From: a virus
Strand: one strand, 5' to 3'
Length of the DNA: 58,941 nucleotides
Virus record (IMG/VR): IMGVR_UViG_3300010354_000100
Location: 1-58,941 of that record
Shown: one piece after another, positions 27,361 to 34,084 of the stretch
How the letters are laid out: the number at the start of each line of letters is the position of its first letter
Position numbering within the stretch: the stretch's first letter is position 1
The notes under the pieces: model-generated
Database searches by the model: none
Told to the model about the DNA's origin: nothing
What the model saw: the letters and a program-made list of their open reading frames with translations, nothing else
Translations under genes and position numbers: made by a program

Positions 27361-27579
27361 ATGAAAACCATCAACGAGCAAGCACAAGAAATGCGAGAGT
27401 TACTGAGCCACTTGGTCTCCCGGATAGACGAAGCGGTGAACCAAGCCAACGAGGAAAGCGACAAGGAGTACGCAGACAATCAACTCGCAGATGAGTTGAG
27501 CAGCGTGGCCTTCCGGTGCGACCACCTCGCCTACGACTACAAGTACGGCCAAGACATCCTCCGAGCCTCCGAGCGGTAA
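27361..27579 (+). CDS. small helical protein
   Basis: 72 aa, AAGGAG upstream. Nearly all alpha-helical and acidic (EQAQEMRELLSHLVSRIDEA; NQLADELSSVAFRC). Unassigned. Confidence 0.6.
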   Translation: MKTINEQAQEMRELLSHLVSRIDEAVNQANEESDKEYADNQLADELSSVAFRCDHLAYDYKYGQDILRASER

Positions 27580-27582
27580 AGA

Positions 27583-27623
27583 CTTCGGCGGTCGCACAAA
27601 AAGTCAAGTGCGACCGCCGGAAG
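27583..27623 (+). terminator. long hairpin terminator
   Basis: CTTCGGCGGTCGCAC pairs with GTGCGACCGCCG-GAAG with one bulged G. Confidence 0.75.
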
Positions 27624-27735
27624 TTTCTTCCGGAAAGCCCCAGGACGGTAAGGTCTGCGGGCGAGGTATGCGGGCGATACAGCGGGCAAGCGACACCGGC
27701 TGCGAAGGGCAGTGGCAGAGGAGAAGGAAGGGCGA

Positions 27736-27768
27736 CCACGGAGAGTGATTGCCGGCCACGGAGAGTGA
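27736..27768. repeat. tandem CCAC-type palindromes
   Basis: CCACGGAGAGTGA at 27736 and 27756, identical and 20 bp apart. Confidence 0.6.
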
Positions 27769-27878
27769 GCAATTTATCTCGCGTTTTTGGAAAAAAACCG
27801 AGGATGGCGGGCAAGGCCAAGGGCAAGGGCGGTAACGCGACCGGGGCGGCGGGCCGCCCGGGTGCCGACGCCCGGGAG

Positions 27879-27945
27879 CCAAGGAAACGCTACGCGCAGA
27901 ATAAATCCGAATATCTTGGAACACCATATTTTGGGCCGGGGAGGA
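27879..27945 (+). repeat. oriented dispersed repeat, copy 11
   Basis: CCAAGGAAACGCTACGCGC, GAATAAATCCGA, 7 variable bases, GGAACACCATATTTT from 27918. Confidence 0.85.
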
Positions 27946-27986
27946 AGGGGCTCGCGCGCGTGTTAGGCGAGCCTGACACGGTTTGA

Positions 27987-28008
27987 CCACTCTCCGCGGT
28001 TATCCACA
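27987..28008. promoter_or_regulatory. CCAC site abutting a DnaA box
   Basis: CCACTCTCCGCGG ends at 27999 and TTATCCACA starts at 28000. Confidence 0.6.
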
Positions 28009-28170
28009 GGCTCGGCGATTGTGTGACAATCCGACGAAACTACCTTGTGCGCTCGTGAATGGTGACGCGCTCGCCGTCCCTCTCTCGCGCCCTCCCTCCC
28101 TCCCTCGCCGTGTGTCAAATGTCATACAACTGTAACGCGCACAATGCGACGGAATGTCTAACAGTGTGCC

Positions 28171-28176
28171 TATACT
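28171..28176 (+). promoter_or_regulatory. -10 box upstream of 28222 gene
   Basis: TATACT preceded by TGTCTAACA; the -35 is poor. An in-frame ATG at 28183 lies at the leaderless position. Confidence 0.55.
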
Positions 28177-28221
28177 GTCTGTATGGCAACAACGCCACAA
28201 CACAACAAGGAGAGCAACACA

Positions 28222-28494
28222 ATGAGCACATACACAGAACACACGCCGTCCAGCGTGTGGCCTCAACCCGTCAATGTCACGGCGTACTTGCGCGACAACG
28301 CGCGACACGGCGCGACACTCGTCACGCGTAACGGCGTGAGCGTCGTTGAGACAGGACACAAGGTGAACCGCTACAACGCGCAACCGCCGAAGCGTCTCGC
28401 CTACCGCGCCACCAATCGCGGCGTTATCGGAAGCACCGCAACGCTCGGACACTCTCAGAGTGACCTGCTTCGCGGAGACATCTCCGAAGCGTGA
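28222..28494 (+). CDS. AWLRDNAR-family small protein C
   Basis: 90 aa, AAGGAG upstream; a leaderless start at 28183 would add 13 residues. TAYLRDNARHGATLVTRNGV places it with the 20356 and 23297 genes, but its C-terminal half is different and its codons are far richer in CG. Confidence 0.65.
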   Translation: MSTYTEHTPSSVWPQPVNVTAYLRDNARHGATLVTRNGVSVVETGHKVNRYNAQPPKRLAYRATNRGVIGSTATLGHSQSDLLRGDISEA

Positions 28495-28499
28495 GACAC

Positions 28500-28530
28500 G
28501 GCACGGCGCGCGCCCTCCGCGCGCCGTGCC
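28500..28530 (+). terminator. strong hairpin terminator
   Basis: GGCACGGCGCGC pairs perfectly with GCGCGCCGTGCC, 7-base loop. Confidence 0.75.
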
Positions 28531-28610
28531 ACTCTCAGAGTGTGCGACACGCGCGCACATTCTGAGAGTGGCACTAACGCCACTCTCAACACAACAAGGA
28601 GAAACACACA

Positions 28611-29045
28611 ATGAACACATACACGCCACGACACACGGCGCGCCCGTCGCGCTCGCGTGTCATTCGCGCCCGCGTTAGCGGGTTCGTAGACAGACACGAT
28701 GACGCGCTCACGCTCGCCGTCGTTGCGACAATCGTCGTGCTAGTCAGCGCGCTTACGGCGGTCGCACTCGCGCAAGATTACTCAGTGAGCACACGCGACG
28801 CGCTCGCGGTTGCGGTTCTCACGGTTGCGCTAGGCACACTGTCTGGCGCATTCTCGTACCTCGTCGGCAGTGAGCGCGCATCGCGTCGCGTATCGCGTCG
28901 CTACTCGCGCTATCTCAACGAGCAGAGCGACAAGTACCGCGACGAGTTAGAGCGCGTCACGCGTGAGCGCGACGACGCACGACGCGAGAACTCGCGCACC
29001 GCGTACGCGCTACTCTCCGCGCTAGAACAGAGCGACACGCACTAA
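28611..29045 (+). CDS. two-span membrane protein with coiled coil
   Basis: 144 aa, AAGGAG upstream after a leader hairpin GAGAGTGGC/GCCACTCTC. Basic N terminus, hydrophobic spans at about residues 34-54 and 63-82, then an Arg/Glu coiled coil (RYLNEQSDKYRDELERVTRE). The topology fits a holin or inner-membrane spanin-like protein but that is only a guess. Confidence 0.6.
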   Translation: MNTYTPRHTARPSRSRVIRARVSGFVDRHDDALTLAVVATIVVLVSALTAVALAQDYSVSTRDALAVAVLTVALGTLSGAFSYLVGSERASRRVSRRYSRYLNEQSDKYRDELERVTRERDDARRENSRTAYALLSALEQSDTH

Positions 29046-29067
29046 GTACCGCGCAAGGTATACGCGC

Positions 29068-29101
29068 ACGGCGCGCACACTCTCGCGAGTGTGCGCGCCG
29101 T
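29068..29101 (+). terminator. 15-bp hairpin terminator
   Basis: ACGGCGCGCACACTC pairs perfectly with GAGTGTGCGCGCCGT, loop TCGC. Confidence 0.8.
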
Positions 29102-29115
29102 TGTCGTGTGTACGG

Positions 29116-29151
<36 letters not shown>

Positions 29152-29376
29152 GCGACGCGCTCACGCTTAGGCGGTCGCACACGCTCGCGCTCGCGCTCGC
29201 CGTCGCACACTTACGAGCCAGAGCCACACGGCGCGACACACGCCACGCGCCACACGCGTTGAGAGCCTCTCAGAGCGTCGCAACGCGCCTACCCTTACCC
29301 GACATAGCCTCCCCTATTCTGAGCGCGTCCTAGCGCGTCCTATTGCGTCCCCGCACAAGCGCACAAGCGGGGACAG

Positions 29377-29385
29377 TTATCCACA
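29377..29385. promoter_or_regulatory. DnaA box
   Basis: TTATCCACA, followed by GGC and TGTGGAAAT, a degenerate inverted second box. Confidence 0.6.
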
Positions 29386-29568
29386 GGCTGTGGAAATCCG
29401 ACGAAATAGGAGAAATAGGAGAAATACCCCCCCCCTCTCGACCACGCTGCGCGTTCGCCCCCGCGCCGGGGCAAGCCAAACTCCAGTGTGGAACCTACTT
29501 GACCTGTATAGACGTACTAGACCAACTGTTATGCAGATAGGATTCCCGAAAGGGTTGATGAAGAATCG

Positions 29569-30384
29569 ATGAGCCAATATCCGTTGCGCGTGCTGTCTTT
29601 AGGCGCAGGCGTGCAGTCAACGACACTGCTGCTCATGATGCTGCACGACGAGATACCCAGAGCCGACCACGCTGTTTTTGCTGATACTGGATGGGAATCC
29701 CAAAAGACCTACCGGCACCTTGAATATCTGGAAGGACTGATGGAGAAGGCAAAAATGCCGTTCCATAGGGTCACCAACGGCAATATCCGTGAAGACTTTT
29801 TACGTGACGACAAACGATATGTGTCAATGCCTTTGTATGTGATTGGGGAAGATGGTAAGCGTGGAATGGTGCGTCGCCAATGTACCCGTGAGTACAAACT
29901 GGACCCGCTTCGCGTAAAGCAAAGGGAACTGGCTGGCTTGAAGTATCGCCAGCGCTGCAAAGAGCATCGAATCACGACGGTCATCGGCATCTCTTGGGAT
30001 GAGGTTCAGCGCGTAAGAGACCCGCAGTTTCCATGGATGCAGCATGAGTATCCATTGATTGACAGACGCATGACACGACAGGACTGCCTGGACTGGTGCA
30101 AAGAAAAAGGATACGAACTTCCGCCAAGGTCGGCATGCATCGGATGTCCGTTCAAGAATGAAAGTGAATGGAAGGATTTGAAAGAGTCACCACAAGAATG
30201 GGCCGATGCTGTGGACTTTGACCATTCCATCCGCTCCCTACCGCACGTACGGGAAAGATTCACCTCTGCCCCGTTCCTTCACAGACAAAGAGTTCCTCTA
30301 GAGAACGTTGATTTGCGTATGGACCAAGACAAAGGAATCGAGACATTGTTCAATCAAGAGTGCGAAGGAATGTGCGGGACATAG
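29569..30384 (+). CDS. PP-loop ATP pyrophosphatase, PAPS-reductase/DndC-like
   Basis: 271 aa. SLGAGVQSTT (residues 10-19) is the PP-loop that binds ATP, followed by FADTGWESQKTYRHLEYL as in PAPS reductase-like adenine nucleotide hydrolases. RSACIGCPFKNESEW adds a CxxC near the C terminus. Phage members are often linked to sulfur chemistry or DNA/RNA modification, but no partner gene is seen here. Weak ribosome site (GAAGAA). Confidence 0.75.
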   Translation: MSQYPLRVLSLGAGVQSTTLLLMMLHDEIPRADHAVFADTGWESQKTYRHLEYLEGLMEKAKMPFHRVTNGNIREDFLRDDKRYVSMPLYVIGEDGKRGMVRRQCTREYKLDPLRVKQRELAGLKYRQRCKEHRITTVIGISWDEVQRVRDPQFPWMQHEYPLIDRRMTRQDCLDWCKEKGYELPPRSACIGCPFKNESEWKDLKESPQEWADAVDFDHSIRSLPHVRERFTSAPFLHRQRVPLENVDLRMDQDKGIETLFNQECEGMCGT

Positions 30385-30569
30385 CCCAAAAAATCCAGTC
30401 CACCGGTATAGGTATTCTACCCTGCGATGTGATATACTGGTGTCAAGCATTGGGGTTGACCTCGGCGTTTCTTTCTGTTGGCGCCAGTTCATCCTCCTTA
30501 ACACCGCTGGCAGACCGGCGTCCGATGTGTAAGTCTGCCTTACAAATTCACGAACACAAAAGGACACGT

Positions 30570-30653
30570 ATGAACCTCCACATACCCGCTGCGTTTATTG
30601 CGATTGCTGCCTTCTGGTTCGCCGTATTGTGGTGGTTGGGTAATTCCGAATAG
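30570..30653 (+). CDS. 27-aa membrane peptide
   Basis: MNLHIPAAFIAIAAFWFAVLWWLGNSE: one hydrophobic, Trp/Phe-rich span. AAAGGA precedes the ATG. A TGTGATATACT promoter-like box lies about 130 bases upstream. Ends directly before the tRNA. Confidence 0.5.
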   Translation: MNLHIPAAFIAIAAFWFAVLWWLGNSE

Positions 30654-30725
30654 GCCCAGTTAGCACAGTGGTAGTGCATCCGCCTTGTAAGCGGAAGGTC
30701 CTCAGTTCAATCCTGAGACTGGGCT
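30654..30725 (+). tRNA. tRNA-Thr(TGT)
   Basis: 72-nt cloverleaf: acceptor GCCCAGT/ACTGGGC, D stem GCAC/GTGC, anticodon stem TCCGC/GCGGA with loop CTTGTAA (anticodon TGT), T stem CTCAG/CTGAG with TTCAATC. No encoded CCA. It would read ACA codons. Confidence 0.92.
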
Positions 30726-30747
30726 CTGTGTGGCGGATTCGTCCACC

Positions 30748-30762
30748 GTCACGAAATTCGTG
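30748..30762. promoter_or_regulatory. palindrome after tRNA
   Basis: TCACGAAATTCGTGA, a perfect inverted repeat in the gap after the tRNA; operator or weak terminator. Confidence 0.45.
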
Positions 30763-30812
30763 ATATGAGAGGAAACTGATACGAATTCCCCTCACCCCAG
30801 CGATACAAATAG

Positions 30813-30841
30813 TTGACACTGGCGGCAACTGTCCGTATCGT
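30813..30841 (+). promoter_or_regulatory. promoter for 30881 gene
   Basis: TTGACA, 17 bp, TATCGT. Confidence 0.6.
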
Positions 30842-30880
30842 AAAAGTGTTAGCGATAGTGGTACATAAGGGAAGAACAAC

Positions 30881-31039
30881 ATGGCCAAAAAGAAGAAGAA
30901 AGAACCGATGGAACCGCTGCGCAGATGGATGGATGACCGGATGAATCGCGGCGACATTTCCTACGTCCACCGAGTGAACGGCATCGAGGTGTACCGGGCT
31001 TTGCGCAATCCGTATCCAGAAGAACAAGACACCGAGTGA
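30881..31039 (+). CDS. 52-aa basic hypothetical protein
   Basis: Begins MAKKKKKEPMEPLRRWMDDR; ends acidic. AAGGGAAG upstream. Its stop overlaps the next GTG. Confidence 0.55.
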   Translation: MAKKKKKEPMEPLRRWMDDRMNRGDISYVHRVNGIEVYRALRNPYPEEQDTE

Positions 31040-31167
31040 TAGCCGACCATCACAACGTCGTTGACACAACGATGTGGGATGTCTTTGGCATCTTTCTTGT
31101 GATTGTGTGTGTGGGTATAGGCATGATGGTGAAAAACCTGCTTGATGACAAGGAAAACGGGTACTGA
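31036..31167 (+). CDS. 43-aa single-span membrane protein
   Basis: GTG overlapping the previous stop (GTGA). A hydrophobic span FGIFLVIVCVGIGMMV then a charged tail. ATG 31072 is an alternative start. Confidence 0.5.
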   Translation: MIADHHNVVDTTMWDVFGIFLVIVCVGIGMMVKNLLDDKENGY

Positions 31168-31202
31168 CTTGACTATCCGGCTCGGGCCAATAGTTTCCGG
31201 TC

Positions 31203-31400
31203 ATGAATTCATTTACACAGAAGGAAGTAAAGAGCCTCTTACATAGAGTGGAAGCCGTCGAGGACGATTGCCGTGAATGGCAGGATGTCGCGAGCAAACT
31301 GTACAGAGCCCTGGTGGTGGAAAAGAATCATCGGGGTATCCGCTGGCAGGACGCCGAGATGGTTGCAGAAGCGCTAGAGTCATACGAGAAGATTGCGTAG
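31203..31400 (+). CDS. small hypothetical protein, paralog of 31409 gene
   Basis: 65 aa. W-x-x-V...LYRAL...RGI...AEALESYEKIA repeats the pattern of the next gene. Helical; unassigned. Confidence 0.6.
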   Translation: MNSFTQKEVKSLLHRVEAVEDDCREWQDVASKLYRALVVEKNHRGIRWQDAEMVAEALESYEKIA

Positions 31401-31408
31401 GTAACACA

Positions 31409-31747
31409 ATGGCACAAAGCAAATGGGAGAAGATTTCCCGCGACCTGTACGAAGCGTTGATGCAGATGCGCCATTCCCGAGGTATCGAAATCAACGACTT
31501 TGACATCGTCCTTGATGCAATGGAGCGGTACGAGGCTGCCACGAATCACCCGAGCGACACGATGATGTGGCGGTCAAACTGGCACAAGTCCGTCAAGCCC
31601 TACTGGGTGGTGACCTGCCGGTTGTGCCGTGTAGGTGAGGTTCGTTTACCTAACGTGGAGATTGCCCGTAAGTGGTGTGTTCAGCACTCGTGCGAGGATG
31701 TCATTCATCACGTGGACGAGAAAGAAGCCGCTGCGCTCGAAGAATGA
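31409..31747 (+). CDS. hypothetical protein with zinc-ribbon-like C terminus
   Basis: 112 aa from ATG 31409. The first 50 residues are a paralog of the 31203 gene (DLYEALMQMRHSRGIE; DAMERYEAA). The rest holds CRLC and CVQHSC, a possible zinc site. Its end overlaps the convergent WhiB gene by 47 bases. Confidence 0.6.
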   Translation: MAQSKWEKISRDLYEALMQMRHSRGIEINDFDIVLDAMERYEAATNHPSDTMMWRSNWHKSVKPYWVVTCRLCRVGEVRLPNVEIARKWCVQHSCEDVIHHVDEKEAAALEE

Positions 31748-32006
31748 GACTGCGCTCGCGGGCGCTCTTTCCTCCCCAGATACCGAACCGCTCGTTGGTG
31801 TCTAAGGCGAACTGAAGACAATCCAAGCGGACTTCACAGTCCTTACAGATTGACTTGGCGCGACGGAGTTTGTCCACGTCTCCGGGGGCTGGGTAGAAAG
31901 TATCGACGGGCTCATCAAAGCAGTTTTTTAACTTCATCCACTTGGGCCTATTTATCTGCAGGCCAATGGACGGAAAGTCCAAGTCGAATTCGTTCCAGTG
32001 AGCCAT
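31701..32006 (-). CDS. WhiB-family transcription factor 2
   Basis: 101 aa on the minus strand. C29, C54, C57 and C63 form the cluster pattern and GIWGG is at 75-79. Closer to canonical WhiB size than the copy at 23. Sits alone between plus-strand genes, so it has its own control. Confidence 0.88.
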   Translation of the reverse strand: MAHWNEFDLDFPSIGLQINRPKWMKLKNCFDEPVDTFYPAPGDVDKLRRAKSICKDCEVRLDCLQFALDTNERFGIWGGKSARERSLILRAQRLLSRPRDE

Positions 32007-32047
32007 ACGAGTGTGCGATACTGTAACAGAGTGTGATAACTTGACGG

Positions 32048-32368
32048 ATGACTCTTGCTATTGGGGGCGTGTACTGTGTGGGTCATGAATTTTGCAACGG
32101 AGCAAAAATCAGATACAAAGTCGGCGGGCTGCCAAAAACAAGAAAGGTTCGAATAGACGTGATATACGAGATGATTATGAAAAAAAATCCGGTTTCGGTC
32201 CCCGAGTATTGGGCGACATTGCTCAGCAAGTTGGAGGACGAGTTGAACATGGGGTGGTCCATCGTTTCTCCCACGCCGGAGAAACTGGATGAAAGACAAA
32301 AGGTACTCAAGGAAATCGTCGAACTGGTGCACAAGACGGTGGTGGAGGCTGAAAATGCGCGAAAGTAA
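32048..32368 (+). CDS. hypothetical protein, probably leaderless
   Basis: 106 aa. ATG lies five bases after TGTGATAACTT and lacks a ribosome site. C-terminal half is a charged coiled helix (EKLDERQKVLKEIVELVHKT). Unassigned. Confidence 0.55.
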   Translation: MTLAIGGVYCVGHEFCNGAKIRYKVGGLPKTRKVRIDVIYEMIMKKNPVSVPEYWATLLSKLEDELNMGWSIVSPTPEKLDERQKVLKEIVELVHKTVVEAENARK

Positions 32369-32816
32369 TCCGCAAGAAGAGTTGGAGATGGCTTTCCACG
32401 GTTTCTGGAACGACGACAATCCGGAGTCAACACACGATGAAACCGGTGAGGAGTATTACGCGCGAGTTCCGTTGTACGTGTTGCACGAGGCGATTGAAAG
32501 ACTTGAGCGATACGAGACAATCGTGAACAACCTGACGGATGTGGGTGAGTTCTTGTGGCAGGAGAATCTCAGGAAGTACGGAGGACGCAAGATTCACAAA
32601 GGCGAGACTCCGCTCGGGTCAACTGAGGACCCGGTTTTCCAACGGATGAGTTGTCTCGTCACCGAGGGCAAGGAACTGGAAGAGTTGACCCTTGATGATG
32701 CCTATGTCGAACTGACGTTGTCGCACTGCAGGCTTGACACGGACGACCCGACCGGACTGAACCAGTATTTGGACAAAGAACAAGAATTGTTCAAGCAACT
32801 CGAACAGGGCGAATGA
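32355..32816 (+). CDS. acidic hypothetical protein
   Basis: 153 aa from ATG 32355, with GGAGG upstream, overlapping the previous gene by 14 bases. Helical and acidic throughout (LHEAIERLERYETIVNNLTD). Part of the operon running to the terminase. Confidence 0.6.
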   Translation: MRESNPQEELEMAFHGFWNDDNPESTHDETGEEYYARVPLYVLHEAIERLERYETIVNNLTDVGEFLWQENLRKYGGRKIHKGETPLGSTEDPVFQRMSCLVTEGKELEELTLDDAYVELTLSHCRLDTDDPTGLNQYLDKEQELFKQLEQGE

Positions 32817-32817
32817 C

Positions 32818-33135
32818 ATGGCAGAAAAGGTCCGAGTAATGCCGGTGGCCCACAAGGCCAGACTTCTTTCAGACGCCGACGCGGCACGTTTGCGCCGACG
32901 AAGGGAAGCCCTTGACGCGCTGAGGAAGCAAACCAAAGCAGCCGAGAACCGTCTTCGCTGGGACATCTTCAATACTTGGAGGACTGGGTCGGGAACGATG
33001 GACGCAATTGCGGAAGCGACGAATTACCGACGCGACTGGATTTGGCGGCTCATCAACCGAATCAGGAACAACGACAAGTTCCTGCAGATGGCCATTGACG
33101 AGTACCTGAAGGAGAATCCCGGTGCAACACTCTGA
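32818..33135 (+). CDS. basic hypothetical protein with HTH-like segment
   Basis: 105 aa. Arg/Lys-rich helix in the first half, then TMDAIAEATNYRRDWIWRLINRIR resembling a helix-turn-helix. Could be a packaging or DNA-binding factor. Confidence 0.55.
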   Translation: MAEKVRVMPVAHKARLLSDADAARLRRRREALDALRKQTKAAENRLRWDIFNTWRTGSGTMDAIAEATNYRRDWIWRLINRIRNNDKFLQMAIDEYLKENPGATL

Positions 33136-33406
33136 GCAGCAACCAGAACAAGACACCCGTCCGCTCCGCGAGAGACTGACCTTTCCTGACACCCCGACGG
33201 CGGAGTTGTATCCGTACGACGACTGGTTCGACGGCGATGTGTGGAAGTTGAAGATGTTCGAGGATTTTTTCGTTGAGCCGGGCTCGATGCAATCCGCCGT
33301 GTATCAGGCTGCGCGTAAGCGTGGACTAAAAGTCCGCACTCATATCCCCACGACAGAAGATTGTCTCTACATCCAAGTCACCAAGAAGAACACGAAAAAC
33401 CGATGA
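33122..33406 (+). CDS. small hypothetical protein
   Basis: 94 aa, GTG start inside the end of the previous gene with GAGAA upstream. Contains SMQSAVYQAARKRGLKVRTHI, a helix-strand typical of small DNA-binding phage proteins. Overlaps the next start. Confidence 0.55.
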   Translation: MQHSEQQPEQDTRPLRERLTFPDTPTAELYPYDDWFDGDVWKLKMFEDFFVEPGSMQSAVYQAARKRGLKVRTHIPTTEDCLYIQVTKKNTKNR

Positions 33407-33993
33407 GCGAAGAAACCTCAGCAGCAGATTTCCAAAAGAGCATGGAGATGTCCGAAGGGCGCATGACTCTCGTGGCGCGCAAGGGCTCAACCATCATTGA
33501 ATTGATGAAGGGTGGGCTGACTCCGACTCGTGCGGCTGAAGTTGCTGAGGTATCCAAGAACACGGTCACCAACTGGCTCAAGCGCGGATTGCTCGAACAA
33601 AGAAGGATTGAGGAGGGCGGAGAGCCGAATCCAGAAGAAAAGATTTATATGGACTTCGCCCTGGGTGCACTGAAGGCAGAATCAGAAGCACAGGCGGGAC
33701 TCGTTCTGGCGTGGTTCCGTGAGGCGCGTCAGGGTGACTGGAAGGCCGCGGAGCGATTCCTGGCCAAGAGGTTCCCGCAGGAGTGGGGGGACAACAACAC
33801 TGTCAAACTTGAGGTGAGCGCAATGGGTATCTCATCGGATACATCAAGACCCGTTGTCCAAGAAGACGATGACACCCGCCAACGCGCGGTTCTGGCTGCT
33901 CTCGTGGAGGCCGGAGATTTGCCGAGGGATGTTCTTTCTGCGTGGGACGGCGAGGGAGTTATTGAGGGAGTCGTAGTTGAAGAAGAAGAGTGA
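33403..33993 (+). CDS. putative terminase small subunit
   Basis: 196 aa from ATG 33403. GGLTPTRAAEVAEVSKNTVTN is a clear helix-turn-helix, then a helical body with GALKAESEAQAGLVLAWFREA and an acidic tail. Position directly before the large terminase supports the DNA-recognition subunit. Confidence 0.7.
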   Translation: MSEETSAADFQKSMEMSEGRMTLVARKGSTIIELMKGGLTPTRAAEVAEVSKNTVTNWLKRGLLEQRRIEEGGEPNPEEKIYMDFALGALKAESEAQAGLVLAWFREARQGDWKAAERFLAKRFPQEWGDNNTVKLEVSAMGISSDTSRPVVQEDDDTRQRAVLAALVEAGDLPRDVLSAWDGEGVIEGVVVEEEE

Positions 33994-34084
33994 GACCAGT
34001 TTGGTTCCCGCGGGAAGGAAATGTCCGTGTTCGCCCATGAATACCGACCCGTTCTGCGAGTCGGCTGAAAGCGACGACGACTAA
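33977..34084 (+). CDS. 35-aa cysteine-rich peptide
   Basis: TTG start with GGGAG just upstream, in another frame over the end of the previous gene; the stop overlaps the terminase ATG (TAATG). CPCSPMNTDPFC gives three Cys in 12 residues, a possible metal site. The overlaps on both sides argue that it is real. Confidence 0.45.
   Translation: MKKKSETSLVPAGRKCPCSPMNTDPFCESAESDDD

Larger units (their letters stand above)
27580..28221. other. 642-base gene-free region
   Basis: Terminator, tandem CCAC sites, repeat copy 11, another CCAC site abutting a DnaA box, then a change to CG-rich composition. A 60-aa frame starting near 27804 crosses the repeat and is judged spurious. Confidence 0.55.

Noticed and set aside
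3575-27945. Repeats as a CRISPR array
   Set aside because: Copies are 1-6 kb apart with genes in between and have variable flanks; no regular spacers or cas operon. The Cas4-like nuclease at 44658 stands alone.
3575-27945. Integron-like cassette array
   Set aside because: Orientation and spacing would fit, but no integrase is in the window and the arms do not show attC-type paired boxes. Left only as one hypothesis for the repeat.
27804-27986. Plus-strand frame starting MAGKAKGKGG
   Set aside because: Crosses repeat copy 11 and has no ribosome site or promoter.
6368-27990. Minus-strand ORFs sharing NMVFQ..RIY
   Set aside because: They arise because the dispersed repeat is read on the other strand. 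Variation is not at third codon positions and some copies shift frame, so the DNA element, not a protein, is conserved.
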